The notes under the pieces: generated by a model
Databases searched by the model: none
What the model was told of the DNA's origin: nothing
What the model saw: only the letters and a program-made list of their open reading frames with translations
Shown here: positions 16,376 to 24,012 of the stretch, one piece after another
Position numbering within the stretch: the stretch's first letter is position 1
How the letters are laid out: each line of letters opens with the position of its first letter
Program-made: the position numbers and the translations under genes
DNA from: DASVEG01 sp035540495
Lineage (GTDB): Bacteria; Actinomycetota; Acidimicrobiia; Acidimicrobiales; CADCTF01
DNA: 64,000 nt
Reading direction: 5' to 3'
Assembly (NCBI GenBank): GCA_035540495.1
Contig: DATLGL010000064.1
Location: forward strand, 62,001-126,000

Positions 16376-17536
16376 ATGACACCTGACACACCGAGTGCCG
16401 CCGCTGGAGGCGCGCCTTCCGGACCGCTCGAGGGGCTGCGTGTGGTCGATTGCTCGACCGTCGTCGCAGGCCCGGGAGCAGCGCGCCACCTCGGCGACTT
16501 CGGGGCGGACGTGATCAAGGTCGAACGCGCCGACGGCGGCGACGGAACCCGAGGGATGGGCTGGCGCGACCCCACCGACGACGTGACGCTGTGGTGGAAG
16601 CTGATCGGACGGAACAAGCGGACGGTCGTTCTCGACCTCAAATCCGCCGAGGGCCGCGACGCCATGCTCCGGCTCTGCGACACCGCTGACGTGCTCATCG
16701 AGAACTTCCGCCCGGGAACGCTCGAGCGGCTCGGGCTCGGTCCCGAGGTCCTCCTGGCTCGCAACCCGAAGCTCGTCATCACAAGGGTGACCGGCTTCGG
16801 GCAGGACGGCCCCTACGCGGCTCGTCCAGGGTTCGCGACGCTTGCCGAGGCGATGAGCGGGTTCGCCGCGCTGAACGGGGAACCCGACGGCGCTCCCCTC
16901 CTCCCGCCCATCGCGTTGACCGACGAGGTCACCGCCCTGAGCGCGGCGTTCGCGACGATGGTCGCCCTGCGCTCCGGCGTCGGGCAGGTCGTCGACGTCA
17001 ACCTCCTCGAGTCGATGCTGCAGCTGATGGGCGCGCTGCCGTCCGCCGCGGCGATGCTCGACTACGACCAGCCGCGCCTCGGTGCAGGCATCCCGTACTC
17101 GGTCCCTCGTGGCACGTACCGCTGCGCAGATGGCCGGTGGGTGGCGATCAGCACGTCGTCGGAGTCGGTCGCTCGCCGGGTGCTCGACCTCATCGGCATC
17201 GGCGGCGACGAGCGACTCCACTCGATGGCGGGCCGCGTCGAGCACCGGGCACTGGTCGACGGTGCGGTGAGCGACTGGATCGGCGCCCGGTCGTCGGTCG
17301 AGGTGATCGACGCCTTCGTAGGCGCCGACGCCGCGATCGCGCCGGTCATGCGGATGACGGAGATCGTCGTCGACCCGCACATCGTCGCCCGAGGCGCGGT
17401 CGCGCCCGTCGACGGCATCCCGATGCAGGGGCCGGTCGCCCGCCTGTCGGCCACCCCCGGACGGGTCCGCTGGACTGGCCGTCCCCTCGGAGCAGACACC
17501 GACGAGGTCATGCGCGAGCTCGACGAGCAGCGATGA
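16376..17536 (+). CDS. CaiB/BaiF family (class III) CoA-transferase
   Basis: A 386-residue family III CoA-transferase, which moves CoA between carboxylic acids through an aspartyl-CoA intermediate. Seen: GPLEGLRVVDCSTVVAGPGA, FGADVIKVE, ENFRPGTLERLGLG and the block ITRVTGFGQDGPYA, all standard. The likely catalytic Asp is in ALTDEVTALSAAF. The acid substrate (for example a fatty, bile or racemisable acyl-CoA) cannot be read from sequence. It is followed after 22 bases by a GH13 gene with its own promoter. Confidence 0.92.
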   Translation: MTPDTPSAAAGGAPSGPLEGLRVVDCSTVVAGPGAARHLGDFGADVIKVERADGGDGTRGMGWRDPTDDVTLWWKLIGRNKRTVVLDLKSAEGRDAMLRLCDTADVLIENFRPGTLERLGLGPEVLLARNPKLVITRVTGFGQDGPYAARPGFATLAEAMSGFAALNGEPDGAPLLPPIALTDEVTALSAAFATMVALRSGVGQVVDVNLLESMLQLMGALPSAAAMLDYDQPRLGAGIPYSVPRGTYRCADGRWVAISTSSESVARRVLDLIGIGGDERLHSMAGRVEHRALVDGAVSDWIGARSSVEVIDAFVGADAAIAPVMRMTEIVVDPHIVARGAVAPVDGIPMQGPVARLSATPGRVRWTGRPLGADTDEVMRELDEQR

Positions 17537-17546
17537 CGCGGATGGG

Positions 17547-17552
17547 TACGGT
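17547..17552 (+). promoter_or_regulatory. Putative leaderless -10 element for the GH13 gene
   Basis: TACGGT, 6 bases before GTG 17559. Confidence 0.4.
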
Positions 17553-17558
17553 GCGCCG

Positions 17559-19106
17559 GTGAGCGCATCGCCCGCCCCGTGGTGGCAGCAGGCCGTCGTC
17601 TACCAGATCTATCCACGCAGCTTCCTCGACACCAACGGCGACGGTGTCGGCGACCTCGAGGGGATCCGGCGCAAGCTCGATCACCTCGAGTGGCTCGGCG
17701 TCGACGCGATCTGGCTGTCGCCGTTCTTCAAGAGCCCGATGAAGGACTTCGGTTACGACGTCGCCGACTACTGCGACGTCGACCCGTTGTTCGGGAACAT
17801 GGACGACTTCGACCGCCTTCTCAACGACGCGCACTCCCGCGGCATCAAGGTGATGATCGACTGGGTCCCCAACCACTCGAGCGACCAGCACCCGTGGTTC
17901 CAGGAGTCGAAGGCGTCACGCGACAACGCGAAGGCCGACTGGTACATCTGGCACGACGCGGATCCCGACGATCCGACGAGGCCGCCGAACAACTGGCGGT
18001 GCGCTTTCACGAACGGTCCGGCGTGGGACTGGTGCGACGAGCGCCAGCAGTGGTACCTCCACCTCTTCCTGCCCGAACAGCCCGACCTCAACTGGCGCAA
18101 CCCCGAGGTGGTCGAGGCGATGCACGGCACGCTCCGCTTCTGGCTCGACAACGGCGTCGACGGGTTCCGGATGGACGTCATCCACGGCATCCTCAAGCAG
18201 CCCGGGTTCCCCGACATGCCCGAGGGCAGCGACGCGCACTTCACGCCAGAGGTTCGCTACGACATCGAGGGCACGATCGACGCGGTGCGCGATCTGCGCC
18301 GCCTGCTCGACAGCTACCCCGGCGACCGCGCCATGGTCGGCGAGGTCTACATCCTCTCGACCGAGCGCGTCGCCGAGTTCTACGGCCAGAACGACGCTCT
18401 GCACATGGCCTTCAACTTCCCGCCGCTGTACGCGCCATGGAACGCCGAGAAGTGGCGCAAGCGGATCGACCGTGTGGTCGAGGAGCTCGACCCCAAAGAC
18501 GCCTGGCCGACGTGGGTGCTGTCGAACCACGACAATCCCCGCCACCGCACTCGGTACGGATCGGAGGCCAGGGCTCGTGCCGCCGCGGTGCTGCTGTTGA
18601 CGTTGCGCGGCACGCCGTTCCTCTACGCCGGCGAGGAGCTCGGTCTCGAAGACGCCGTCATCCCCAGCGATCGTGTGGTCGACCCCGGCGGGCGCGACGG
18701 GTGCCGGGCGCCGATCCCGTGGACGTCGGAATCCGATCACGGGTGGGGCCAGGACGACAACTGGCTTCCGTGGCCGGCGAACGCAGACACCCACAACGCC
18801 GAGGTCGCACGCCACGACGACGGGTCGGTGCTGCACCTCTACCAGCGGATCCTCGCCGCTCGGCGCGGCTCGGCTGCGCTACGACTCGGATCGTTCGAGT
18901 ACCTCGACGCACCTGAGGGCGTGCTCGCGTACGTGCGTGCGTCGGGCGACGACCGCCGGCTCGTGCTCGTGAACTTCACCGACGACGAGATCGCGTGCGA
19001 GGTCGCCGATTCGTGGCGTGTGGAGGTGTCGAGCGTGCGGGGGCCGGACGGCGCTGGCTACGAAGGGACGCTCGGCGCGAACGAGGCCGTCATCCTGCAC
19101 CCGTAG
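17559..19106 (+). CDS. GH13 alpha-glucosidase / oligo-1,6-glucosidase-type enzyme
   Basis: A 515-residue cytoplasmic glycoside hydrolase of family 13 acting on alpha-glucosidic bonds of short oligosaccharides. Motifs in order: AVVYQIYPRSFLDTNGDGVG (start of the barrel), DWVPNHSS, the nucleophile in GFRMDVIH (D206), the acid/base in VGEVYI (E262) and the stabilising Asp in LSNHDNPR (D325). The insert after strand 3 and the calcium-like loop DTNGDGVGD are typical of the oligo-1,6-glucosidase/alpha-glucosidase group. Trehalose synthase and sucrose hydrolase relatives cannot be excluded. The 3' end overlaps the RNase D gene by 17 bases. Confidence 0.92.
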   Translation: MSASPAPWWQQAVVYQIYPRSFLDTNGDGVGDLEGIRRKLDHLEWLGVDAIWLSPFFKSPMKDFGYDVADYCDVDPLFGNMDDFDRLLNDAHSRGIKVMIDWVPNHSSDQHPWFQESKASRDNAKADWYIWHDADPDDPTRPPNNWRCAFTNGPAWDWCDERQQWYLHLFLPEQPDLNWRNPEVVEAMHGTLRFWLDNGVDGFRMDVIHGILKQPGFPDMPEGSDAHFTPEVRYDIEGTIDAVRDLRRLLDSYPGDRAMVGEVYILSTERVAEFYGQNDALHMAFNFPPLYAPWNAEKWRKRIDRVVEELDPKDAWPTWVLSNHDNPRHRTRYGSEARARAAAVLLLTLRGTPFLYAGEELGLEDAVIPSDRVVDPGGRDGCRAPIPWTSESDHGWGQDDNWLPWPANADTHNAEVARHDDGSVLHLYQRILAARRGSAALRLGSFEYLDAPEGVLAYVRASGDDRRLVLVNFTDDEIACEVADSWRVEVSSVRGPDGAGYEGTLGANEAVILHP

Positions 19107-20295
19107 CGTCGAGATCGTCCGGCACCGCTATATCGGTCGCGAGCTCGCGCCCGGAGCGCTCCTCGAGCACGAGGTCGCCGCGGCCGGGACGGAACGCCAT
19201 GGCCGCATGCCCGTCGACGAGGAGGCGGACCTTCTCGCCGATGAGCTCGTTTCGCCACCCCGACGCGAGACGGCCCTCAGGCGAGCCGCGAAGGAACTCG
19301 TGCAGGTCGGCGCGAGTGGCCAGCAGCGCGGCATCGATCTTGAGGTCCTGCGAGAGCTGCGCGATCCAGGCGGACGCGAGCGTCGCCGCGGGCCGCAGCC
19401 GGCGGTCGAGGTCGTCGGTCGGGGGCATGTCGGCCGACGACGGCTTCACGCTCTTGCCCCGTTCCACGACCGTGAGGAGCTCCCGCGCTGCATCCTCCTT
19501 CAGGCGCCCGTCGAGACCGCGGATCGACCGGAGCTCGCCGAGTGACTTCGGCTGCCGGTGCGCGATGCCGAGCACCGCGAGGTCGCTGAGGATCGTGCGG
19601 ACCGGCCGATCCGCCGCCATGGCCCGCTCCTCTCGCCACGCGGCCACCGCTTGGGCGACTCCCCGAGCAGGCCCTCGCAGCGACCGGCTCTCCTTGATGC
19701 GCCACCACGCCCGATCGGGATCCTGCGCCGAGCGCGGCCGGGCGAGGAGCGCCGCACACTCCTCCTCCGCCCACGCGAGGCGACCCACCCTCTCGAGCCG
19801 TTCGATGATCTCCCGGTGGACGTCGTGGAGATGCGCCACGTCGTCGGCCGCGTACCGACGTTGCGCGTCGGTGAGCGGACGCTGGGTCCAGTCGGTCAGC
19901 CGATCGCCCTTCGTCAGGCGGATGCCGAGGAGGCGCTCGACGAGTGACGACAGTGAGGGTGAGGAGAACCCGAGGAAGCCGGCCGCCAGCTGGGTGTCGA
20001 AGAGCTGCGTCGGCGTCGCGCCGCACGCGACGTCGAGGACCTCGAGGTCCTGATCGGCGGCGTGCGCGATCGCGACCCCGCCCTCGCGCAGGAGCCGCGC
20101 CAGTGGCGCGAGGTCGACGGCGAGCGGGTCGACGAGCACGAGGCCACCAGGCCACGCGAGCTGCACGAGTGCGAGGTGCGGGTAGTAGGTCCGTTCCCTG
20201 TGGAACTCGGTGTCGATCGCGTAGGCCGGCTCGCGAACGATCTCGTCGATGACCTCCTCGAGCTCACGGTCGGTGTCGATCCAGCGGGCGGACAC
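19090..20295 (-). CDS. rnd: Ribonuclease D-type 3'-5' exonuclease
   Basis: A 401-residue DEDDy exoribonuclease that trims tRNA and other structured RNA 3' ends. Exo I is AIDTEFHRE (D28, E30), Exo II is AHAADQDLEVLD (D81 region) and Exo III is RYAADDVAHL (Tyr148 and Asp152), all intact. HRDC-like helical regions follow, including SLRGPARGVAQAVAAWREER and later LASAWIAQLSQDLKID. GTG 20295 is chosen because TAGCGT lies 8 bases upstream and the protein then begins with VSARWIDTD, the normal family start. Confidence 0.92.
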   Translation of the reverse strand: MSARWIDTDRELEEVIDEIVREPAYAIDTEFHRERTYYPHLALVQLAWPGGLVLVDPLAVDLAPLARLLREGGVAIAHAADQDLEVLDVACGATPTQLFDTQLAAGFLGFSSPSLSSLVERLLGIRLTKGDRLTDWTQRPLTDAQRRYAADDVAHLHDVHREIIERLERVGRLAWAEEECAALLARPRSAQDPDRAWWRIKESRSLRGPARGVAQAVAAWREERAMAADRPVRTILSDLAVLGIAHRQPKSLGELRSIRGLDGRLKEDAARELLTVVERGKSVKPSSADMPPTDDLDRRLRPAATLASAWIAQLSQDLKIDAALLATRADLHEFLRGSPEGRLASGWRNELIGEKVRLLVDGHAAMAFRPGRGDLVLEERSGRELATDIAVPDDLDATGAG

Positions 20296-20303
20296 GGCGG
20301 CGA

Positions 20304-20309
20304 ACGCTA
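20304..20309 (-). promoter_or_regulatory. Putative leaderless -10 element for the RNase D gene
   Basis: TAGCGT on the minus strand, 8 bases before GTG 20295. Confidence 0.4.
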
Positions 20310-20317
20310 CCGGCCGC

Positions 20318-21262
20318 TCACGCGCCGGAACGAAGCGCCGCCAAATCGGCGAGGTCGTCGTTGTCGAACGTCCGGGGCGGTGGGCCTCCGAGTACCTGGC
20401 TGACGAGATCCGTCTCGATGGCCCAGAACATGACCGACTCCCGGTTGCGCGAGTGGTAGGGATGGTCGGGATCCGCACGCTTGCGGTCGAGGGCGATGTC
20501 GACGAGTCCGAGCAGGTGACCCACCTCGTGCACGGCCACCGCCTGCTCGATCGTCGCCGCGTCGACGAGCGGCGACGCCGCCCCGTTCACCTTTTCGACG
20601 AAGAGGGCGAAGACGTCGCCGCGGACCGCGACGCCGATTGCGTTCCGCTGCCCAGCGAACCCGCCACGAAGGGCAAGGAAGCGGATGACGGCACGGCTGT
20701 CGGTGACCGCGATCGAGGCGTGTCGATCGGCGTACGCGTTGATGGCGGTCTCGTTCCACTCGCCCGGTCCCGTCGAGGCCGCCGTGCGGACCGTGAGACT
20801 CACGGGCTTGCGGGTGACGTCGCTCAGCACCCGTTCGACGTACGACGTCGTCGACGCACGGATCGAGGTTCCCGGCTCGACGATCACGTCGACCGCGAGT
20901 TCGGTCGCCGGCGTCGGCCGCAGCAAGGTGCGTGCATAGGCGCCTGCGCCGCCGAGGCGCCCGTCGTCGCGTCGAGGCGGCGCGACGGTCGTCGCGGTTT
21001 CCGGGGGAGCGGCAGGCGCGGGAGCGTCGTTCGGGCGCTCGGTCGTCCGCGGCGACCCACCGCCTGACGGAGCACGGGACGACGTGGTCGGCGGCGACGT
21101 CGACGGTGGCTCAGACGGCTTCGTCGCATCGTCGACCGTCGCAGGGGTCGTCTCGTCCGGATCGCCGTAGCCGAACACCCCGGTGCCGTCGTCGCGCGAT
21201 GCGCACGCGCCCGCGACGAGGGCGAGGCTCAGGAGGAGCGGGATGGCAGCGAACCGGCGCAC
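20318..21262 (-). CDS. Putative lipoprotein zinc metalloprotease (HExxHxxGxxD type)
   Basis: 314 residues with an N-terminal export signal ending in a possible lipobox (LALVAGAC), a Thr/Pro/Ser-rich linker of about 80 residues and a C-terminal domain. The domain contains VHEVGHLLGLVD, an HExxHxxGxxD zinc site, followed about 30 residues later by SVMFW, which could be the Met-turn of a metzincin. Asp as third ligand is known in snapalysin-type proteases. GTG 21262 gives the best signal peptide; GTG 21295 would add 11 residues. Protease activity is inferred. Confidence 0.72.
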   Translation of the reverse strand: MRRFAAIPLLLSLALVAGACASRDDGTGVFGYGDPDETTPATVDDATKPSEPPSTSPPTTSSRAPSGGGSPRTTERPNDAPAPAAPPETATTVAPPRRDDGRLGGAGAYARTLLRPTPATELAVDVIVEPGTSIRASTTSYVERVLSDVTRKPVSLTVRTAASTGPGEWNETAINAYADRHASIAVTDSRAVIRFLALRGGFAGQRNAIGVAVRGDVFALFVEKVNGAASPLVDAATIEQAVAVHEVGHLLGLVDIALDRKRADPDHPYHSRNRESVMFWAIETDLVSQVLGGPPPRTFDNDDLADLAALRSGA

Positions 21263-21286
21263 CCTCTCACTGTGCCGCGTCGCCAC

Positions 21287-21292
21287 TACCGT
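21287..21292 (+). promoter_or_regulatory. Putative leaderless -10 element for the gamma-carbonic-anhydrase-like gene
   Basis: TACCGT, 8 bases before ATG 21301. Confidence 0.4.
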
Positions 21293-21300
21293 CACCGGTC

Positions 21301-21825
21301 ATGCCGCTGTTCTCGTTCGAGGGGCGCTCCCCCAACGTCCACCCCGAGGCCTTCGTCGCGCCGACGGCGACGCTCGTCGGCGACGTCACCGTCGAGGCGA
21401 ACGCGTCGGTCTGGTACGGCGCCGTCATCCGGGCCGACTACGCGCCGGTGATCATCCGAGAAGGCGCCAACGTGCAGGACGGTTCGGTGCTGCACGGCCC
21501 GCCCAACACGCCGACCGAGGTGGGCCGTGGCGCAACCGTCGCCCACCTCTGCGTGGTCCACGGCGCGATCCTGGGCGAGGAGTGCCTCGTGGCGAACGGC
21601 ACCACCGTCCTCGACGGCGCGCGCATCGGCGCCCGTTCGCTGGTCGCCGCTCACTCGCTCGTCGCGTCGAACGCGGTCATCCCCGACGGTGTGCTCGCCG
21701 CGGGTTCGCCTGCGGAGGTGAAGAAGGCGATCGAAGGCACGCCGGCCGAGTTCTGGGTGAAGGCGAACCCGGGCGCCTACCGCGACCTCGCCACGCGTCA
21801 CCGGACCGGCGTCGAGCCCGCCTGA
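21301..21825 (+). CDS. Gamma-carbonic-anhydrase-like hexapeptide-repeat protein
   Basis: A 174-residue left-handed beta-helix protein. Hexapeptide-type turns run through most of its length (PTATLVGDVTVEANASVWYG). The three zinc-ligand histidines of gamma carbonic anhydrases are present as H65 (SVLHG), H82 and H87 (AHLCVVHG). Many members (YrdA/PaaY-like) lack proven carbonic anhydrase activity, and some are thioesterases. The start is set by the upstream TACCGT. It converges with the flavin reductase gene at a 16-base gap. Confidence 0.88.
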   Translation: MPLFSFEGRSPNVHPEAFVAPTATLVGDVTVEANASVWYGAVIRADYAPVIIREGANVQDGSVLHGPPNTPTEVGRGATVAHLCVVHGAILGEECLVANGTTVLDGARIGARSLVAAHSLVASNAVIPDGVLAAGSPAEVKKAIEGTPAEFWVKANPGAYRDLATRHRTGVEPA

Positions 21826-21841
21826 GGCGACCCGCGAACGG

Positions 21842-22387
21842 TCAGCCCCCGTAGTTCATCCGGGTGTCCTCCATGCGGAGGACGTCGCTCGCCTCGTCCT
21901 TCTGGAACCGCGCGTAAACGACCTCGCCGATGAACAGCGTCGACGTCCCGCAGTCGACTGCCTGGCGGACCTCGCACTCGATGTACGCCACCGCCTGATC
22001 GAGCACCGGGACGCCGGTGCGCCCGTCGTGGTACGGGAAGCCGTTCAACGTGCGCGCCGCCTCGTCGACCTCGACCGGCTTCGTGAACTTCCGGACGATG
22101 GCCCGATCTTCGCGATCGAGGACGTTCACCGAGAACGCTCTGCCATCGGCGACCAGCGCGTGCGTCAGGGCGTGCTCCTCGATCGACACCGCCACCAACT
22201 TCGGGTCGAAGCTCACCTGCAGCACCCAGTTGGCGGTCATGCCGTTGCGCCGGTCACCGGCCCGCGAGCCGATGACGTACAGCCCCGTCGGCATCTTCCA
22301 GAGCACGCGCCGGCGGAGCTTGTCGTAATCGACGGGGTCGACGCCCTCGGGGAACGGGCCGATCGGTTCGTCGGGCTGGCGAGGCAT
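21842..22387 (-). CDS. Flavin reductase-like FMN-binding protein
   Basis: A 181-residue split-barrel flavin-binding protein. The characteristic segment RNGMTANWVLQVSFDPKLVA (FMN phosphate loop and dimer strand) is present, followed by SIEEHALTH and FSVNVL. It is probably an NAD(P)H:flavin oxidoreductase or a stand-alone FMN-binding member; no partner monooxygenase is adjacent. The ATG at 22387 has TAGGGT 6 bases upstream. Confidence 0.88.
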   Translation of the reverse strand: MPRQPDEPIGPFPEGVDPVDYDKLRRRVLWKMPTGLYVIGSRAGDRRNGMTANWVLQVSFDPKLVAVSIEEHALTHALVADGRAFSVNVLDREDRAIVRKFTKPVEVDEAARTLNGFPYHDGRTGVPVLDQAVAYIECEVRQAVDCGTSTLFIGEVVYARFQKDEASDVLRMEDTRMNYGG

Positions 22388-22393
22388 CCGACG

Positions 22394-22399
22394 ACCCTA
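22394..22399 (-). promoter_or_regulatory. Putative leaderless -10 element for the flavin reductase gene
   Basis: TAGGGT on the minus strand, 6 bases before ATG 22387. Confidence 0.4.
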
Positions 22400-22410
22400 C
22401 GGGACGACCG

Positions 22411-23814
22411 TCAGAGGCGGGCGACGGTGCGTGTCGCGGTGTTCGGCGTCTGCTCCGGCGGCAGCTCGACCTGGCCGAAGCCCGTCGCCTGCTTGTCTTC
22501 GGTGATGAGCCAGTAGCCCTTGCCGGTCGGCGCGGGGATGAGCCCGACGACCGCGGTCGCGGGCGTGCTCGACAGCCCACCGAGGTACGGCGCATCGCCG
22601 AACGCGTAGACGGCGCCGTCGGCCCCGACGAGCCAGTAGCCACGGCCGGTGCGAGTGCTGGCCGCGCCGACGATCGGTGCGCTCAACTGCTGCCCGGCCA
22701 GGCTGCCGTGGAAGGCGGCCTCGCCGAACGCGAAGACGCCTCCGTCTCGCCCGACGAGCAGGTACCCGCGGCCGCTCGGGATCGACGAGGCGGCGACGAT
22801 CTTGGCGTTGAGCGCCGATCCGACGAGTGAACCGAGGAAGGTCGAGTCGCCGAAGGTCAACACGCCGCCGTCCGCGCCGAACATCCGGTACCCCTGCCCC
22901 GTCGGCGAGACGTCGCCGGCGACGATCGGGGCGTTCAGCGGCGACTCCGCCGCGCTGCCGGCGTAGGCACCATCGCCGAACGCGAACACGCCCCCGTCGG
23001 CCGCGAAGAGCACGTAGCCCTTGCCGCTCGGCGTTGCGTCGGCGTCGACGATCGGCGCGTTCCGTGCCCCGTCGGCGGCACTACCCGAGAAGGCCGCGTC
23101 GCCGTAGGTGAACACGCCACCGTCGTCGGTGACGACCAGGTAGCCCGTCGACCCGTTCGGTGCCACGCCGGCCGTCGCGATCGGCGCTCGCACCGGCTCG
23201 GGCTCGGGTGAAGACAGAGCGGTGCGGGGCGCGCTGCGCGAGACACGCGGCGCCGTCGGTCGCGTCGTGCGCGCCGTGGTGGCGGAGCTCGTCGTGCGGG
23301 GCGCCGGCGCAGCGGTGACTGCGCCCGAGCCGCCCGAGCCGCCCGAGCCACCCGACGGCATCCGGGCGAAGACCTGCGTGACCCACACCTTGCCGTCGGA
23401 CCCGGTGTAGGTCCCCACGCCGGCGTGGGTGAAGTTCCCGAGGATGTTCGCCCGGTGCGACGACGACTGCATGAACATCGAGTTCACCTCGGCGATCGAC
23501 CCGCCGACACCGACGTTCTCGCCGACGGCGATCCAGCCGGGCATCACCGACGACACCTTGCTGCCGAGGTTGGTGCTGTGGACGAGCGTGTTGCGCGCGG
23601 CCATCTCTCGTGAGTGCGCGGCGGCGACGGACGCCAATCCTCCGGAGCTGGCGACGGTGGGAAGACCCGCCGCGCTGCGCCGGCTGTTGATGAAGGAGAC
23701 GTCGGCGGCTGCGGGCCGCGCGGTCGTCGCGATGAGCAGGATCACGGCAGCGGCCAGGACCCCGATCAGGGTCGGCCACCGGCGCGCGGACGTGACGAAG
23801 TGGAGTGAAGTCAT
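22411..23814 (-). CDS. Secreted CAP-domain protein with five-and-a-half GYWLVGxDGGVFAFGDA repeats
   Basis: 467 residues: a signal peptide/anchor (LIGVLAAAVILLIATTARPAAA, about 17-38), a CAP (SCP/PR-1) domain (about 38-150) with GENVGVGG, SSSHRANILGN and VWVTQVFAR, a Gly-Ser then Thr/Pro linker (150-210), and five full copies plus a partial copy of a roughly 42-residue repeat (212-448). Each repeat has the pattern GxGYxLVxxDGGVFxFGDAxFxGS. The repeats probably form a beta-propeller-like cell-surface domain. The CAP tetrad looks plausible (H80, E99, H120). The start is ATG 23814. It is exported; binding or envelope remodelling is the likely role. Confidence 0.83.
   Translation of the reverse strand: MTSLHFVTSARRWPTLIGVLAAAVILLIATTARPAAADVSFINSRRSAAGLPTVASSGGLASVAAAHSREMAARNTLVHSTNLGSKVSSVMPGWIAVGENVGVGGSIAEVNSMFMQSSSHRANILGNFTHAGVGTYTGSDGKVWVTQVFARMPSGGSGGSGGSGAVTAAPAPRTTSSATTARTTRPTAPRVSRSAPRTALSSPEPEPVRAPIATAGVAPNGSTGYLVVTDDGGVFTYGDAAFSGSAADGARNAPIVDADATPSGKGYVLFAADGGVFAFGDGAYAGSAAESPLNAPIVAGDVSPTGQGYRMFGADGGVLTFGDSTFLGSLVGSALNAKIVAASSIPSGRGYLLVGRDGGVFAFGEAAFHGSLAGQQLSAPIVGAASTRTGRGYWLVGADGAVYAFGDAPYLGGLSSTPATAVVGLIPAPTGKGYWLITEDKQATGFGQVELPPEQTPNTATRTVARL
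22471..23154 (-). repeat. Array of about 126-base coding repeats (propeller-like domain)
   Basis: Five full and one partial in-frame repeat units of about 41-42 codons within the CAP-domain gene. Conserved positions are GY, DGG, F-GD and GS; the turn between units begins with NAPIV or a related sequence. Confidence 0.8.
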
Positions 23815-23930
23815 GGCAAGCGTGGCGAAGATCGATGTCGTCTGTCGGGACCGAACCCGACATGGCGGCGACGCACACACCCGCCAGGGTGCGCCTCGAT
23901 GCCGGATGCGACCCTAACCGGAGGTGGGAC

Positions 23931-23950
23931 AAAACGCGCGCATCGCGCGC
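23931..23950 (-). terminator. Intrinsic terminator downstream of putA
   Basis: GCGCGC (23936-23941), a 3-base loop and GCGCGC (23945-23950) form a GC stem. On the minus strand it is followed by TTTTG (23934-23930). It lies about 60 bases after the putA stop, ahead of the CAP gene. Confidence 0.5.
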
Positions 23951-24012
23951 CGGGTTTCCTCTGCTGAACCGTGTTGACGTCACCACGCGTGGCGACAGCA
24001 GCACACGCGGCG

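Noticed and set aside
22471..23154. Periodic DNA resembling a repeat array such as CRISPR
   Set aside because: Units are in-frame coding repeats of about 126 bases without unique spacers.
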